64,000 bases of DNA from positions 620,001 to 684,000 of the forward strand of contig JBMNGC010000001.1 in assembly GCA_050949645.1 (NCBI GenBank). Direction: 5' to 3'. Source of the stretch: RUG369 sp050949645 (GTDB lineage Bacteria > Planctomycetota > Planctomycetia > Pirellulales > Thermoguttaceae). Below the pieces are notes generated by a model, which searched no databases, was not told the origin of the DNA, and was given only the letters and a program-made list of their open reading frames with translations. Positions 53,805 through 63,714 of the stretch are shown one piece after another (the first letter of the stretch is position 1; each line of letters starts with the position of its first letter). A program made the translations under genes and the position numbers.

Positions 53805-54839
53805 ATGTCTCTGATTATTCCCCATGGATATGTTCCGAAGCTCGTCCCAGAACTGGTGGAGCAGGCTATCTTTTTCATAAAAGAAGAATTCCAGCAGAGT
53901 CTTGCGGAGAAGCTGAATCTGCGTCGCGTGACGGCGCCCCTCTTTGTTCTCGAGGGAACCGGCGTCAACGACGATCTCAGCGGAGTCGAACGTCCTGTCG
54001 CTTTCCCGATCAGGTCGATGGATGGTCGCAAGGCTGAAGTTGTACATTCGCTGGCAAAATGGAAAAGAATGAAGCTCGCAGCGTATGGGATTCCTGAAGG
54101 ATATGGAATCTACACTGATATGAACGCAATTCGCGCTGACGAAGAGCTTGACAATCTGCATTCTCTCTATGTCGATCAGTGGGACTGGGAGCGTACGATT
54201 GCTCCTGAAGACCGAAACCTGGATTACCTTTGCGACGTTGTTGAAAACATCTACGAGTGTCTCAGAGACGTCGAACATAACGTTTACTACGAGTATCCGC
54301 ACATTCGACCGATTCTTCCCGAGTGCATTACCTTTATCCAGGCTGAAGACCTCCTGGCGAAGTACCCGGATCTGCCCCCGAAAGAACGCGAGAATGAAAT
54401 TACTCGCCAATATGGCGCTGTCTTTGTAATCGGCGTCGGACACAAGCTTTCTAATGGTCAGCGTCACGACGGTCGCGCTCCTGATTATGACGACTGGAGC
54501 ACTGAAACAAAGCCTGGCTATTACGGTCTCAACGGCGACATTCTCGTGTGGAACCCCATCTTGGAGGAGGGCTTAGAGATTTCTTCGATGGGAATACGCG
54601 TGGATAAGTCGGCGCTCTTGAAGCAACTGGAGATCAGCGGATGCGAAGAGCGACGTGACCTTGCATTCCACAAGGCGCTCCTCAACGACGAGATGCCGCT
54701 GTCTATCGGCGGCGGACTTGGTCAATCCCGTTTGTGCATGTATTTCCTGCGTTGCGCTCACATTGGCGAGGTTCAAACGTCGATCTGGCCCGACGACATG
54801 ATTCGCCAATGTACCGAGGCGGGGATTCTGCTCCGCTGA
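53805..54839 (+). CDS. asnA: Aspartate-ammonia ligase (asparagine synthetase A)
   Basis: Makes asparagine from aspartate and ammonia with ATP to AMP and PPi, in the cytoplasm. 344 residues against about 330 in E. coli. Class II aminoacyl-tRNA-synthetase-like fold: LRRVTAPLFVLEGTGVNDDL (motif with substrate contacts), FPIRSMDGRKAEVVHSLAKWKR, GIYTDMNAIRADEELDNLHS, YVDQWDWE and the C-terminal LSIGGGLGQSRLCMYFLR with QTSIWPDDM. All landmark motifs are intact. GGAG lies 12 bases before the ATG. The gene appears monocistronic, and the next gene converges from the other strand 20 bases away. Confidence 0.95.
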   Translation: MSLIIPHGYVPKLVPELVEQAIFFIKEEFQQSLAEKLNLRRVTAPLFVLEGTGVNDDLSGVERPVAFPIRSMDGRKAEVVHSLAKWKRMKLAAYGIPEGYGIYTDMNAIRADEELDNLHSLYVDQWDWERTIAPEDRNLDYLCDVVENIYECLRDVEHNVYYEYPHIRPILPECITFIQAEDLLAKYPDLPPKERENEITRQYGAVFVIGVGHKLSNGQRHDGRAPDYDDWSTETKPGYYGLNGDILVWNPILEEGLEISSMGIRVDKSALLKQLEISGCEERRDLAFHKALLNDEMPLSIGGGLGQSRLCMYFLRCAHIGEVQTSIWPDDMIRQCTEAGILLR

Positions 54840-54859
54840 GCTTTACCGGGCGCTATGAG

Positions 54860-56158
54860 CTATCGATCGCGGCGAGGGTAGAAGTTCGCGAGTTGTTCCG
54901 CTTCGCGTCTCCAACGGATCCATGACTCGACGTCATACCCGAAGTCGACTGGCGTCGCATAGTTTGCCGCGACGATAGAGACGAGCGCGCGGTGAACCAT
55001 TTCGTTTTCGCTGACCTGCGTGATTGTTTGTGTGCGCGTTCCGCCACCGGGCGAGAATCCTGAAATCTTACCTGTGCTGTCGACTGACATTCCTGTCTGG
55101 CTCGATCCTATCGTCACCTGACGTTTGTGAGTCGTTACAAGGGCGTTAATCAGATCGGGGATCGCGTTCACGCCTTGGAGTCGACCAAGCGCGTATGCTG
55201 CGCGATTGATTGACGCGACGTCGGACGCATTTCGCAGTCGTCGACGAAAGTACTCGATGGCGTCAGGGGTCGCGATCTTTTTACGGCAGATTCCGTCGAC
55301 GGCGGCGGCGCGAACGTCGCCGTCGGGATCCGTGATCGCAATCTTGCCAAGTTCGCTAAGCGCAGCAGGCGTTCCGATCGCGCTCAACGCTTGGACGAGA
55401 AGGACGCGTCCCTCGGGATTCCTCTTCTCTTTTTCGAATGTGTTTAGAATCGGCGCGAGCGCCTGAGGCGTTCTGATCGAACGAAATGCCTCGCGAGCGC
55501 GTAAATTACCGATAAGCGCCTCCTGGTACAGAAATTGTATTTCTTTTTTCCAGTATCGAGCGGCTTCTTTATTTTCTTCTTCTTGACGGATTAATTCGGC
55601 TTCCTGGCTCGAGACGCTCCTGCCGCTGACGCGTACGAGCCCAGTTTGTTCCATGCGCTCCTTGTTGGAGACCCAAACGCCGTTGACTTTCACATGCTGA
55701 AGAGCTTTGCGTGCTTCATCATTTTCGGGATCAAGTTCAACAACGCGCTGGAAATGCGCGTCAGCGATTGCGGAAAGCTTTTGAGCGACAGCCCACCGTG
55801 CAATCTTGAGTTGAGACGCGACGTCGTCTTTTTCGAGAGGCGCAAATTTTCGATAATCAATTTGCTCGGGACGCAAAACGGTCGGCGTTTTGGTTTCGGA
55901 AACGTCGACGACCAGTTTGCCTCCGAGTGTGGGTTCAATATCATAAGAGCCGGCGGACTCGGCGTCTGGATTTTTGACGACGCCGCGCACGCCGCCGCCT
56001 TTTTGAATTTCGACGCCTCCTGCCAGCGTAAGATCTGGTTCCTGAGAATAGACCTGCCCCGAGCGCAGCCCCAAAAGCACAACAATGCAGGCGGCGAACA
56101 AAGAAAGCGTGTTCGTCGCGCGGACGGGGAACGGTTTTGACTGCGATGTGTTGAACAT
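54860..56158 (-). CDS. Exported HEAT/TPR-repeat protein
   Basis: A 432-residue exported protein with signal peptide SLFAACIVVLLGLRSGQVYS. Residues about 30-90 are beta-rich (LTLAGGVEIQKGGGVRGVVK). A TPR-like helical pair follows (ADAHFQRVVELDPENDEARK), and from about residue 225 HEAT-like repeats are visible (PEGRVLLVQALSAIGTPAAL; DGDVRAAAVDGICRKKIATP; VASINRAAYALGRLQGVNAI). A scaffold role is likely; there is no catalytic motif. The ATG at 56158 starts the signal peptide but has no Shine-Dalgarno sequence; the frame extends to 56242. Confidence 0.8.
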   Translation of the reverse strand: MFNTSQSKPFPVRATNTLSLFAACIVVLLGLRSGQVYSQEPDLTLAGGVEIQKGGGVRGVVKNPDAESAGSYDIEPTLGGKLVVDVSETKTPTVLRPEQIDYRKFAPLEKDDVASQLKIARWAVAQKLSAIADAHFQRVVELDPENDEARKALQHVKVNGVWVSNKERMEQTGLVRVSGRSVSSQEAELIRQEEENKEAARYWKKEIQFLYQEALIGNLRAREAFRSIRTPQALAPILNTFEKEKRNPEGRVLLVQALSAIGTPAALSELGKIAITDPDGDVRAAAVDGICRKKIATPDAIEYFRRRLRNASDVASINRAAYALGRLQGVNAIPDLINALVTTHKRQVTIGSSQTGMSVDSTGKISGFSPGGGTRTQTITQVSENEMVHRALVSIVAANYATPVDFGYDVESWIRWRREAEQLANFYPRRDR

Positions 56159-56320
56159 GACTTTTACAAAATTTTGACGGCAAGCGAACAAGGGCTCCAC
56201 GTTTCTAAAACGCAGATAGCTTTCGTACCAACAATCGTCCAACAGTCCTTTCTGACTTAAGAGAGCCCAGGAAAGGACTAGTTAGGCGGCAAACAACAAA
56301 TGTAGCAATCATCTCGTTAT

Positions 56321-56358
56321 AAAAAAACTCGTTGCGCAAAACTGATCGCACAACGAGT
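56321..56358 (-). terminator. Intrinsic terminator of fba
   Basis: Read on the minus strand, ACTCGTTG...CAACGAGT forms a stem followed by seven T. Confidence 0.82.
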
Positions 56359-56412
56359 ATATAGGTCCGACGCCCAAATGCAGGAGAGTCGTTTATTTCA
56401 GGTCAAGTCAGA

Positions 56413-57402
56413 TCACTTGTCGACGATCTTACGAACTTCTTCAAGTTTACCGGCGCTGCCGAGCATCTGGTTCTTGTGGATGATATATTCGGCGTAAGCT
56501 GGCATGAAAACCTTGCCGGGGCCTCGGAGGTCGAACTGTTCCGGATGGTCGCGGAAGAACTCACGATGGACCGCGCACCAGACAAGACGACCGTCGGTGT
56601 CGATGTTGATCTTCGTGACGCCGAGTTTGGCGGCGGGGAAGTACTGTTTCTCATCGACGCCGCTGGCGTTTTTAATAGCGCCGCCCGCGTTGTTGATACG
56701 ATCGACCCATTCCTTCGGGACAGAGGAGCTGCCGTGCATGACGAGCGGGAAATTGGGTTTCACGGAGTTAACGGCCTTCTGGATCTTTTCAAGGACGTCA
56801 AAGTGAAGACCCTGGGTTCCGGAGAACTTGAAGGCGCCATGGGAGGTGCCGATCGCGACGGCGAGGGAGTCGACGCCGGTCTTTTCGATGAATTCAGCAG
56901 CCTGATCCGGGTCGGTGAGCTTAACGCTTCCAACAACGTCTTCTTCAACGCCGCCAAGCTGACCGAGTTCCGCTTCAACGACGATTCCTTTGTCGTGAGC
57001 ACGATCAACAACTCGCTTCGTGATTTCGACGTTCTTGTCGAATTCTTCGTGAGAAGCGTCAATCATGACGGAGCTATAGAAACCGGATTCGATGCAGTCG
57101 TAGCAGACTTCTTCGGTGCCGTGGTCAAGATGAACGGCGAAAATCGCTTCAGGAAAGACCTTGACGGCGGTGCGGATCATGCCTTCGAGGAAATTCTTAT
57201 CGGTATAGCCACGGGCGCCGCGGGAAATCTGGATAATGAAAGGAGCGCTTTTCGCGTCGTCATTCGGATCTTCGTTGCTAGCGGACTTACCGAGGTTGCC
57301 GCGGAAAAGACCAACGAGCTGTTCGAGGTTGTTAATGTTGTAGGCGCCAATCGCGTACTTGCCATAAGCTTCCTTGAACAGATCTTTTGTCGTAACAATC
57401 AT
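56413..57402 (-). CDS. fba: Class II fructose-bisphosphate aldolase
   Basis: Zinc-dependent aldolase of glycolysis and gluconeogenesis, splitting fructose-1,6-bisphosphate into DHAP and glyceraldehyde-3-phosphate. 329 residues. The landmarks are AYGKYAIGAYNINN, FAVHLDHGT (zinc His and catalytic Asp), IDASHEEFDKNV, VEAELGQLGGVEED (zinc Glu), AIGTSHGAFKF (zinc His), LVMHGSSSVP (zinc His) and GVTKINIDTDGRLVW. Complete active site. GGAGG lies 6 bases before the ATG at 57402; a TTG at 57417 is the alternative. A long open frame on the opposite strand (56476-57459) is a codon-bias shadow. Confidence 0.95.
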   Translation of the reverse strand: MIVTTKDLFKEAYGKYAIGAYNINNLEQLVGLFRGNLGKSASNEDPNDDAKSAPFIIQISRGARGYTDKNFLEGMIRTAVKVFPEAIFAVHLDHGTEEVCYDCIESGFYSSVMIDASHEEFDKNVEITKRVVDRAHDKGIVVEAELGQLGGVEEDVVGSVKLTDPDQAAEFIEKTGVDSLAVAIGTSHGAFKFSGTQGLHFDVLEKIQKAVNSVKPNFPLVMHGSSSVPKEWVDRINNAGGAIKNASGVDEKQYFPAAKLGVTKINIDTDGRLVWCAVHREFFRDHPEQFDLRGPGKVFMPAYAEYIIHKNQMLGSAGKLEEVRKIVDK

Positions 57403-57855
57403 GAGATTCCTCCACAATATTTGATTGTTGATCGCGTTGACGTAAGGCGTCTAATATGACGAGGCGCCTGTCGGCGTCCAACTTAACAGGAACGCAAAAC
57501 GCGGTCCATAGGCTGGCGAGCGTCCGCCTTATACGCCTGTGATCCAATAATATACTCCGCTGGATTGTAATTCTTTTTCTCTTTTTGAACAGGGGGAGTT
57601 CGCGAATTGGCGACTGCCAATCAGCGCTAAAACAAAGAGAGCGCAGAGTTGAATTTTAACATGCTTTGTTAACCCCGTTCTCTGTTACGAAACCAATAGT
57701 TCATAATGATCGTAACAGCGTTGATTTTGTGCAGTTCAACTCTACCGTCTACGCCTCAGTCGATCTTGCGTTATAATGAAACAGCCGTTTATAAGCGTTG
57801 CGGAGAGATTCGAGCTCCCCTTCGATATTGTTGTGCGCTGTGGAAAAGAGACGTT
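57403..57855. other. Divergent region, fba / mutS
   Basis: 453 bases. It contains an operator-like inverted repeat TTAACA-tgctt-TGTTAA at 57656-57672 and a consensus TATAAT at 57772-57777 (84-79 bases before the mutS start) without a good -35 box. No gene is evident. The frame open before mutS has no start signal. Confidence 0.4.
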
Positions 57856-60744
57856 ATGAAGAACGATCGTACACTTACCCCCATGATGAGACAGTATTAT
57901 GCCGCCAAAGAAGCGGCCCAAGGCGCGCTGTTGCTTTTCCGTATGGGTGACTTTTACGAATTGTTTAACGACGACGCCTACAAAGCGGCTAAGACCCTCA
58001 ATATCACGGTAACGACCCGCGATCGCAATAAACCCAACGCCATGCCGATGGCGGGCTTCCCATGGCAACATCTGGATAATTATCTTGCTCGACTCGTCAA
58101 AGCAGGATATCGCGTCGCCGTTTGCGATCAGATGGAGAATCCGAAAAAAACAAAGTCGCTCGTCAGACGTGAAGTGACCAGAATCGTAACTCCCGGCACG
58201 CTGATGGACGAGTCTATGCTCGATCCGAAAACGAGCAACTATCTTGCCGCTATCTACATCTCGGACGAGAAAACGAGTCGGCGAGTTGCCAAGACGGAGC
58301 GGAAATCTAAAATGCAATCTTCGCTTGGCCCTTCGCTTTTCGAACTTTCTCCTAGCGAAGTGAATAAGCCTGAGAAACGTCCAGATACTTCCGGGCCCCC
58401 TTCCGCTCCTAACGTTAATTCCTCCGTCTCATTTTCAAACGTTTCGACAGGTCAAAGATCGCAGGACAACATCTCCGATATTGAGCCTAGTCGTCGTGTT
58501 GGGATTGCGTGGGTCGAGCTGTCGACAGGTTATTTTTCCGCGACAACCACGACATATGGCGAATTATTTGACCATCTTGCGAGGATTAATCCCGCCGAGT
58601 GTCTCATACAAGAGGACGTCGAGGCTCCTTTTCCCGATTGGGCGCTTGAAAGAACGACGCTTACACGACGCCCCGGTTGGGAGTTTTCGCGACATACGGC
58701 GCTTGAAACGTTGTCGGAACACTTTAACGTTGAGACCTTTGAAGGATTTGGGTTTAAACCGGAGACCTCAGATCTATTTGCATTGCAGGCTTCCGGCGCG
58801 GCGTTGGCGTTTCTGAAGGAAACTCAAAAGCAATCTTTGGCGTTCATATCGACGCTTATGCCTTATCGTGGGTCGCAATACCTCGAGATAGACGAGTCGA
58901 CGCGTCGAAGCCTTGAGATAGTTCAGACATACCGCGACGGTCGGCGCGACGGCTCGCTTTTGGCGACGATCGATCACTGCACGACGTCGATGGGAAGTCG
59001 CTTGCTCGCAGATTGGGTCGCGTGTCCTCTCATCGACGTTGGAATGATAGAACAGCGCCAAGACGCGATAGAAGAGCTTGTTTCTCTCGGCGCTGGGACG
59101 GCGACGATTCGCAGCGCGCTTCGCGGCGTCTCCGATCTTGAGCGACTCATCTCACGTATTGTTCAGGAACGCGGAACGCCTCGCGAGCTCGTTAACGTCG
59201 CCAAAACGCTTCGTGTCCTTCCGTGGTTTAAGGAGTTTTTTGAGGGCTCTAAAAGCCAGCTGTTGCAATTATTGGGCGAACGCGTCTCCCTCCAGAAAGA
59301 TCTTTGCGATGAACTCAATCGAGCGTTCAATGAGGATTCCCCTTTGAATTATCGCGATGGAGGATTCATTAATGACGGGTACTCACCTGAGCTTGACAAA
59401 TACCGGGCAGTTCGCCGCGGCAATAGCAAGTGGCTCAGTGATTTTCAAGCGAGAGAAGCCGCAAGGACCGGAATTCCCAATTTGCGCGTTGGTTTTACCA
59501 GCGTCTTTGGCTTTTATATTGAAATTTCACGAGCAAAGGGCGCGACCGCCAAGATACCCGAAGAATATGTCCGTAAGCAGACGCTAAAGAATGTCGAACG
59601 ATTTACAACGCAGGAGCTTCGCGACTATGAGGAACAAGCGCTCAGCGCTGACGAAAAAGCGCTTGAGCTTGAAATGGAAATCTTTGACGAGCTTCAATGC
59701 AAGGTCGCCGCTGTCCGTGCCGAGATTCAGCGAACGGCGTCAGCGCTTGCGCACCTTGACGTCCTCGTCGGACTTGCTGAGCTTGCCGTCTCGCGACAGT
59801 ATTGTCGTCCGAAAATGGTTCGAGAGCCAATTCTTAAGATTAAAGACGGTCGTCATCCCGTTTTGGATGTAACTTGTGCGAGCGGCGAATTCGTTCCCAA
59901 CGATTCTTATTGCGATGACGAAAAGGGATACGTTCATCTTATAACCGGTCCAAATATGGCGGGTAAGAGCACTTTCATTCGCCAAACGGCGTTGCTTGTG
60001 TTGATGGCGCAGATGGGCTCCTTCATTCCTGCAAAGGAAGCGACGATAGGCGTTGCCGATCGAATCTTTGCACGAGTTGGAGCGTCTGACGAACTGACTC
60101 GCGGACAGAGTACGTTTATGGTTGAGATGATTGAAACAGCGCGGATTCTCAACAACGCGACTCCAAAAAGTTTGGTGATCCTCGATGAAATTGGACGCGG
60201 TACAAGCACGTACGACGGCATGGCTTTAGCGTGGGCAATCGCCGAGCATATCGCTAACAAAATCAAATGTCGAACTTTCTTTGCAACGCATTATCATGAA
60301 CTCACGGATCTTTCCGAAGTCTATTCCAATGTGAGCAACCTGAACGTTATCGTTCGCGAGCAGCGTGGCAATATCTCCTTTATTCATAAAATCGAAGAAG
60401 GATCGGCTGACAAGAGCTATGGCGTTCACGTTGCGAGACTCGCGGGTGTCCCATCGGTTGTCGTAAAAAGAGCTTGGCAAATTCTTGAAGGATTGGAAGA
60501 CGCTCGGATAACCGAAACGTCTCAAGTTACGCGTCAGACGTTGCGCGATCTTACTTCAAAGGGGCAGGGTAAGAAGAAAGAGGACGGCGTCGTCCAATTT
60601 TCGCTTTTTGGCGCGTCGGATCATCCAGTTGTTGCAGAGCTCCGCGAGCTCGACGTAGAATCGCTTTCGCCGATGGAAGCTCTTCTTATGCTCGCGCGCT
60701 GGAAGAAAGAACTTCTCAATTCCGACCAGGACGAGGAATCCTGA
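57856..60744 (+). CDS. mutS: DNA mismatch repair ATPase MutS
   Basis: Recognises mismatched bases and starts mismatch repair. 962 residues; usual length is about 860. The N-terminal domain has the mismatch-binding motif LLFRMGDFYELFNDDA (Phe and Glu of F-x-E) and MPMAGFPWQHLDNYLARLVKAG. Residues about 145-210 are a Ser/Pro-rich insertion not typical of the family. The core and clamp follow (TLLG-like LDWVACPLIDVGMIEQRQDA region), then Walker A TGPNMAGKSTFIRQTA, GASDELTRGQSTFMVEM, Walker B LVILDEIGRGTSTYDG and FFATHYHEL. The C-terminal helix-turn-helix part ends near PMEALLMLARWKKEL. AGAG stands just before the ATG at 57856; an upstream frame to 57706 has no support. mutL is not in the window. 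Confidence 0.95.
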   Translation: MKNDRTLTPMMRQYYAAKEAAQGALLLFRMGDFYELFNDDAYKAAKTLNITVTTRDRNKPNAMPMAGFPWQHLDNYLARLVKAGYRVAVCDQMENPKKTKSLVRREVTRIVTPGTLMDESMLDPKTSNYLAAIYISDEKTSRRVAKTERKSKMQSSLGPSLFELSPSEVNKPEKRPDTSGPPSAPNVNSSVSFSNVSTGQRSQDNISDIEPSRRVGIAWVELSTGYFSATTTTYGELFDHLARINPAECLIQEDVEAPFPDWALERTTLTRRPGWEFSRHTALETLSEHFNVETFEGFGFKPETSDLFALQASGAALAFLKETQKQSLAFISTLMPYRGSQYLEIDESTRRSLEIVQTYRDGRRDGSLLATIDHCTTSMGSRLLADWVACPLIDVGMIEQRQDAIEELVSLGAGTATIRSALRGVSDLERLISRIVQERGTPRELVNVAKTLRVLPWFKEFFEGSKSQLLQLLGERVSLQKDLCDELNRAFNEDSPLNYRDGGFINDGYSPELDKYRAVRRGNSKWLSDFQAREAARTGIPNLRVGFTSVFGFYIEISRAKGATAKIPEEYVRKQTLKNVERFTTQELRDYEEQALSADEKALELEMEIFDELQCKVAAVRAEIQRTASALAHLDVLVGLAELAVSRQYCRPKMVREPILKIKDGRHPVLDVTCASGEFVPNDSYCDDEKGYVHLITGPNMAGKSTFIRQTALLVLMAQMGSFIPAKEATIGVADRIFARVGASDELTRGQSTFMVEMIETARILNNATPKSLVILDEIGRGTSTYDGMALAWAIAEHIANKIKCRTFFATHYHELTDLSEVYSNVSNLNVIVREQRGNISFIHKIEEGSADKSYGVHVARLAGVPSVVVKRAWQILEGLEDARITETSQVTRQTLRDLTSKGQGKKKEDGVVQFSLFGASDHPVVAELRELDVESLSPMEALLMLARWKKELLNSDQDEES

Positions 60745-60770
60745 TTCTTGCTCGTTTTTGATCGCGCTTC

Positions 60771-60799
60771 TTGTTTTCGACTAACTGCCGTTGTATACT
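60771..60799 (+). promoter_or_regulatory. Sigma70-type promoter of pepT
   Basis: TTGTTT at 60771-60776, 17-base spacer, TATACT at 60794-60799; about 60-base leader to the ATG. Confidence 0.5.
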
Positions 60800-60865
60800 G
60801 ACGCCGGTCCCTTTTAGACGGTTCTTTACCATTGTCGGCTTTTTATTCGCGTTACGGAAGGACGC

Positions 60866-62101
60866 ATGATCATGAAAACTCCCTTGGAGCGATTTCTCCG
60901 CTACGTCTCTATTGAAACGACCTCGGACGAAAACGCTTTGACGACGCCTAGTACAAAGACTCAGTTTAATTTAGCGAAGATTCTCGTCGACGAATTGCTC
61001 GAATTGGGACTTGCCGACGCACAGGTCGACGAACATTGTTATGTTACCGCCACGTTACCGACGAACATTCAGGGACGGCAGGTTCCTGTGATCGGATTGA
61101 TTGCGCATCTCGATACGTCCCCCGCCGCGCCAGGCGCGAACGTCAAGCCGCGAATTATCGAATACAAAGGCGGTCCTATTGAGCTTGAGAACGGAGTCGT
61201 CATCGCCGAAACGGAAGAAATGAAGTCTCTTGTCGGCGATCGTCTCGTAGTGACAGATGGAACGACGCTCCTTGGCGCAGACGACAAAGCGGGTGTCGCC
61301 GCGATTATGGCGGCGCTTGATCGACTCATTGCTTCGAACGCGCCAAGGCCCAAAATTCGCGTGGGCTTCACTCCTGACGAAGAGATCGGTAATGGAACGA
61401 AGTTTTTTGACGTCAAGAGGTTTAACGCCGACTACGCCTATACGGTCGACGGGGGAGCCGGAGGCGAAATAAACAGCGAGACCTTTACCGCTGACAAAGC
61501 GGTCCTGACTGTATACGGCTTGGACGTTCATCCCGGCGCGGCTAAGTCGACAATGATTAACGCCGCGCGTATTTTGACTCGGATTGTTGCTTCTTTACCC
61601 CTAGATCGCACTCCTGAAGAGACATGCGGTCGCGAGCCGTTCATCCATCTTTATAGGATGGAAGGCGGCGTTTCTGTTGCGCGAGCCGAATTCCTTCTTC
61701 GCGCTTTTGACGAGGAGGCGCGCAACAAGAACAAGATGGTTCTTCAAGAAGCGATCGACGGCGTCATGGAGCAGATCGGCGATAGAGGCAGATGCGAGAT
61801 TACATTCGACCAAGAGTACCTGAATATGGGATATTTTTTACATGACTCGCCGAATGTTCTTTCGTTCCTCGAAGAGGCAACCAAACGCGCCGGGCTCACA
61901 CCACGATGGGTTCCAATCCGTGGCGGTACCGACGGCTCGCGTCTTACCGAGATGGGACTTCCAACCCCCAATCTCTTTACCGGAGGACGAAACTTCCATT
62001 CCGTTATGGAATTTCTTGACGTTGAAGAGCACGAAAAAGCGACCGAAACGATCGTCGAACTCGTTAAACTCTGGGCTGAGAAGGGTTCAGCGACGAAGTA
62101 G
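60866..62101 (+). CDS. pepT: Peptidase T (tripeptide aminopeptidase, M20B)
   Basis: Cytoplasmic dizinc aminopeptidase that removes the N-terminal residue from tripeptides. 411 residues, normal. The family start is LERFLRYVSIETTSDEN. Metal and catalytic motifs follow: GLIAHLDTSPAAPGAN (His-x-Asp), GADDKAGVAAIMAA (Asp), FTPDEEIGNGT (catalytic Glu-Glu), YTVDGGAGGEINSETF (Asp) and VHPGAAKSTMINA; NLFTGGRNFHSVMEF supplies the last His. AAGGA precedes the ATG. With the M42 aminopeptidase and NlpC/P60-epimerase pair, it would help use short peptides. Confidence 0.94.
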   Translation: MIMKTPLERFLRYVSIETTSDENALTTPSTKTQFNLAKILVDELLELGLADAQVDEHCYVTATLPTNIQGRQVPVIGLIAHLDTSPAAPGANVKPRIIEYKGGPIELENGVVIAETEEMKSLVGDRLVVTDGTTLLGADDKAGVAAIMAALDRLIASNAPRPKIRVGFTPDEEIGNGTKFFDVKRFNADYAYTVDGGAGGEINSETFTADKAVLTVYGLDVHPGAAKSTMINAARILTRIVASLPLDRTPEETCGREPFIHLYRMEGGVSVARAEFLLRAFDEEARNKNKMVLQEAIDGVMEQIGDRGRCEITFDQEYLNMGYFLHDSPNVLSFLEEATKRAGLTPRWVPIRGGTDGSRLTEMGLPTPNLFTGGRNFHSVMEFLDVEEHEKATETIVELVKLWAEKGSATK

Positions 62102-62491
62102 AGCTATAGAAAAGCAGTCAGGACGCATTCAGCTCATTTTGCCAATGCATTGATAAGTACGTTAGGGTCATGGAAGCAATGAGTGTCTGACATAAGAAAA
62201 GTTGGACTCCCCATATCGGACGTTGTCGGCAAGTGAAAGCCAGATTACGACAGCCTCGGGATCCACGAGGGTTTGAGGCAGACGATTGGCGACTGCTTTT
62301 GTTTTGCCCTTCACCATATCAGATTTACGCTAACTGACCGTGATTGGATTTGCGTTCACGCGCGAAGAGACTTGAAATATGGGTCGCTGACACGTATAAC
62401 ACGAGTGGCGGTTACCCCGAGTCCTGTGGGCCTAGACGGCGCGAAGGAACGCATTTCGCCTTTTAATTTGAACCGAAACTATGGAGCAGAT
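62102..62491 (+). other. Intergenic before galK
   Basis: 390 bases with a small hairpin CCTCG-ggatcca-CGAGG near 62255-62272 and a promoter at 62372-62400. The galK frame stays open through part of it (from 62273) but has no start signal, so I treat it as non-coding. Confidence 0.45.
62372..62400 (+). promoter_or_regulatory. Sigma70-type promoter of galK
   Basis: TTGAAA at 62372-62377, 17-base spacer, TATAAC at 62395-62400, 92 bases before the ATG at 62492. Confidence 0.55.
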
Positions 62492-63682
62492 ATGCCAGAT
62501 CGACTTTTTGAAGAACTCCTTAACGAAACGAAACGCCTTTTTGTGGAAAAGTATGGAGAAGAGCCTCAGGTTCTTGTCACAGCTCCTGGTCGCGTCAATC
62601 TCATCGGCGAGCACACCGACTATAACGGCGGATTCGTTTTCCCGATGGCGATTGAACGTTACACAATCATTGCCGCGGGTCCATCCTCAGGCGAAACGGC
62701 GACGATCTTTTCCAACAATATGAACTCAACAGCAGAGTTTATTTTGTCCTCCGACGTTGCGCCTGCCGAAAAAGTCGAGTGGACGTCCTACGTCCAGGGC
62801 GTAATCTCCGCGTCGATCGGGAAGGGCGCTAAAGTTTCCCCATTCAATGCAATTATCAACTCGAATGTCCCAATCGGGGGCGGACTTTCGAGTAGCGCCT
62901 CCCTTGAGGTCGCCGTCGCGACGTTGATGGAAGAACTTAGCGGCGTAACCTTCGACAAGGTCGAAAAGGCTCTTATGTGCCAGCATGTGGAACACGTCTA
63001 CGCGAAGATGACATGCGGCATTATGGATCAATTTATCTCTGTGTTTGGCCAAAAGGAACATGCGATGCTCCTTGATTGCCGAAACCAGAAGCCGGAAATG
63101 ATTCCAATAACGGACCCGTCGGTAACGGTGCTCATTACGAACTCCAATGTCATGCATGAGCTTACGGGAAGCGAATATCCAGAACGCCGTGCAAGTTGCG
63201 AAGAGGCTGCTCGCCGCCTTGGAGTCAAGCTGCTGCGCGACGTCACGCTTGACGAGCTTCTTAAGTCAAAGGACAAGCTCGTTGACGAAACGAACGGCGA
63301 TCGCTTGTTCAAGCGCGCTTTTCATGTCGTTGGCGAAGACGTTCGTACCCTGAAGATGGCGGAAGCTTTCAAAACGAGCGATTGGGAAACAGTCGGCGCG
63401 CAGATGTACGGCAGTCACGACTCCCTCCGTGATGATTATGAGACTTCGTGTCCTGAGATCGACGTTCTCGTTGACATTGCTCGGAAGATCGGTCTTGAAG
63501 GCGGCATGATTGGTTCGCGCATCACGGGCGGCGGTTTCGGAGGTTGCACTGTTTCCCTGGTTAAGACGGACAAGGCAGATGAAATCGCGCAGATCCTTCA
63601 GGAGGAATATAAAAAGCAAATTGGCAAAGAAGCGGCCATTTTTTCGTCCCGACCCGCTCAGGGCGCGCGTGTCCTCCGATAG
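62492..63682 (+). CDS. galK: Galactokinase
   Basis: GHMP-family kinase that phosphorylates galactose at C1 with ATP (Leloir pathway). 396 residues, normal length. The galactokinase signature is GRVNLIGEHTDYNGGFVFPM, the ATP-binding loop is VPIGGGLSSSASLEVAVATL, CGIMDQFISVFG contains the catalytic Asp, and the third motif is ITGGGFGGCTVSLV. GGAG lies 6 bases before the ATG at 62492, and the N-terminus matches family length there; the longer frame from 62273 would add 73 non-conserved residues. galT and galE are not adjacent. Confidence 0.95.
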   Translation: MPDRLFEELLNETKRLFVEKYGEEPQVLVTAPGRVNLIGEHTDYNGGFVFPMAIERYTIIAAGPSSGETATIFSNNMNSTAEFILSSDVAPAEKVEWTSYVQGVISASIGKGAKVSPFNAIINSNVPIGGGLSSSASLEVAVATLMEELSGVTFDKVEKALMCQHVEHVYAKMTCGIMDQFISVFGQKEHAMLLDCRNQKPEMIPITDPSVTVLITNSNVMHELTGSEYPERRASCEEAARRLGVKLLRDVTLDELLKSKDKLVDETNGDRLFKRAFHVVGEDVRTLKMAEAFKTSDWETVGAQMYGSHDSLRDDYETSCPEIDVLVDIARKIGLEGGMIGSRITGGGFGGCTVSLVKTDKADEIAQILQEEYKKQIGKEAAIFSSRPAQGARVLR

Positions 63683-63714
63683 CGTTTTTCCTTGACGCTA
63701 TGACGTTAAAACGT

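Noticed and set aside
56476..57459. 327-codon frame antisense to fructose-bisphosphate aldolase
   Set aside because: Lies opposite a complete class II aldolase with all zinc ligands; the open frame follows from the codon use of that gene.
62273..62491. N-terminal 73-residue extension of galactokinase
   Set aside because: No start signal, no family match, and GGAG with the correct spacing marks the ATG at 62492.
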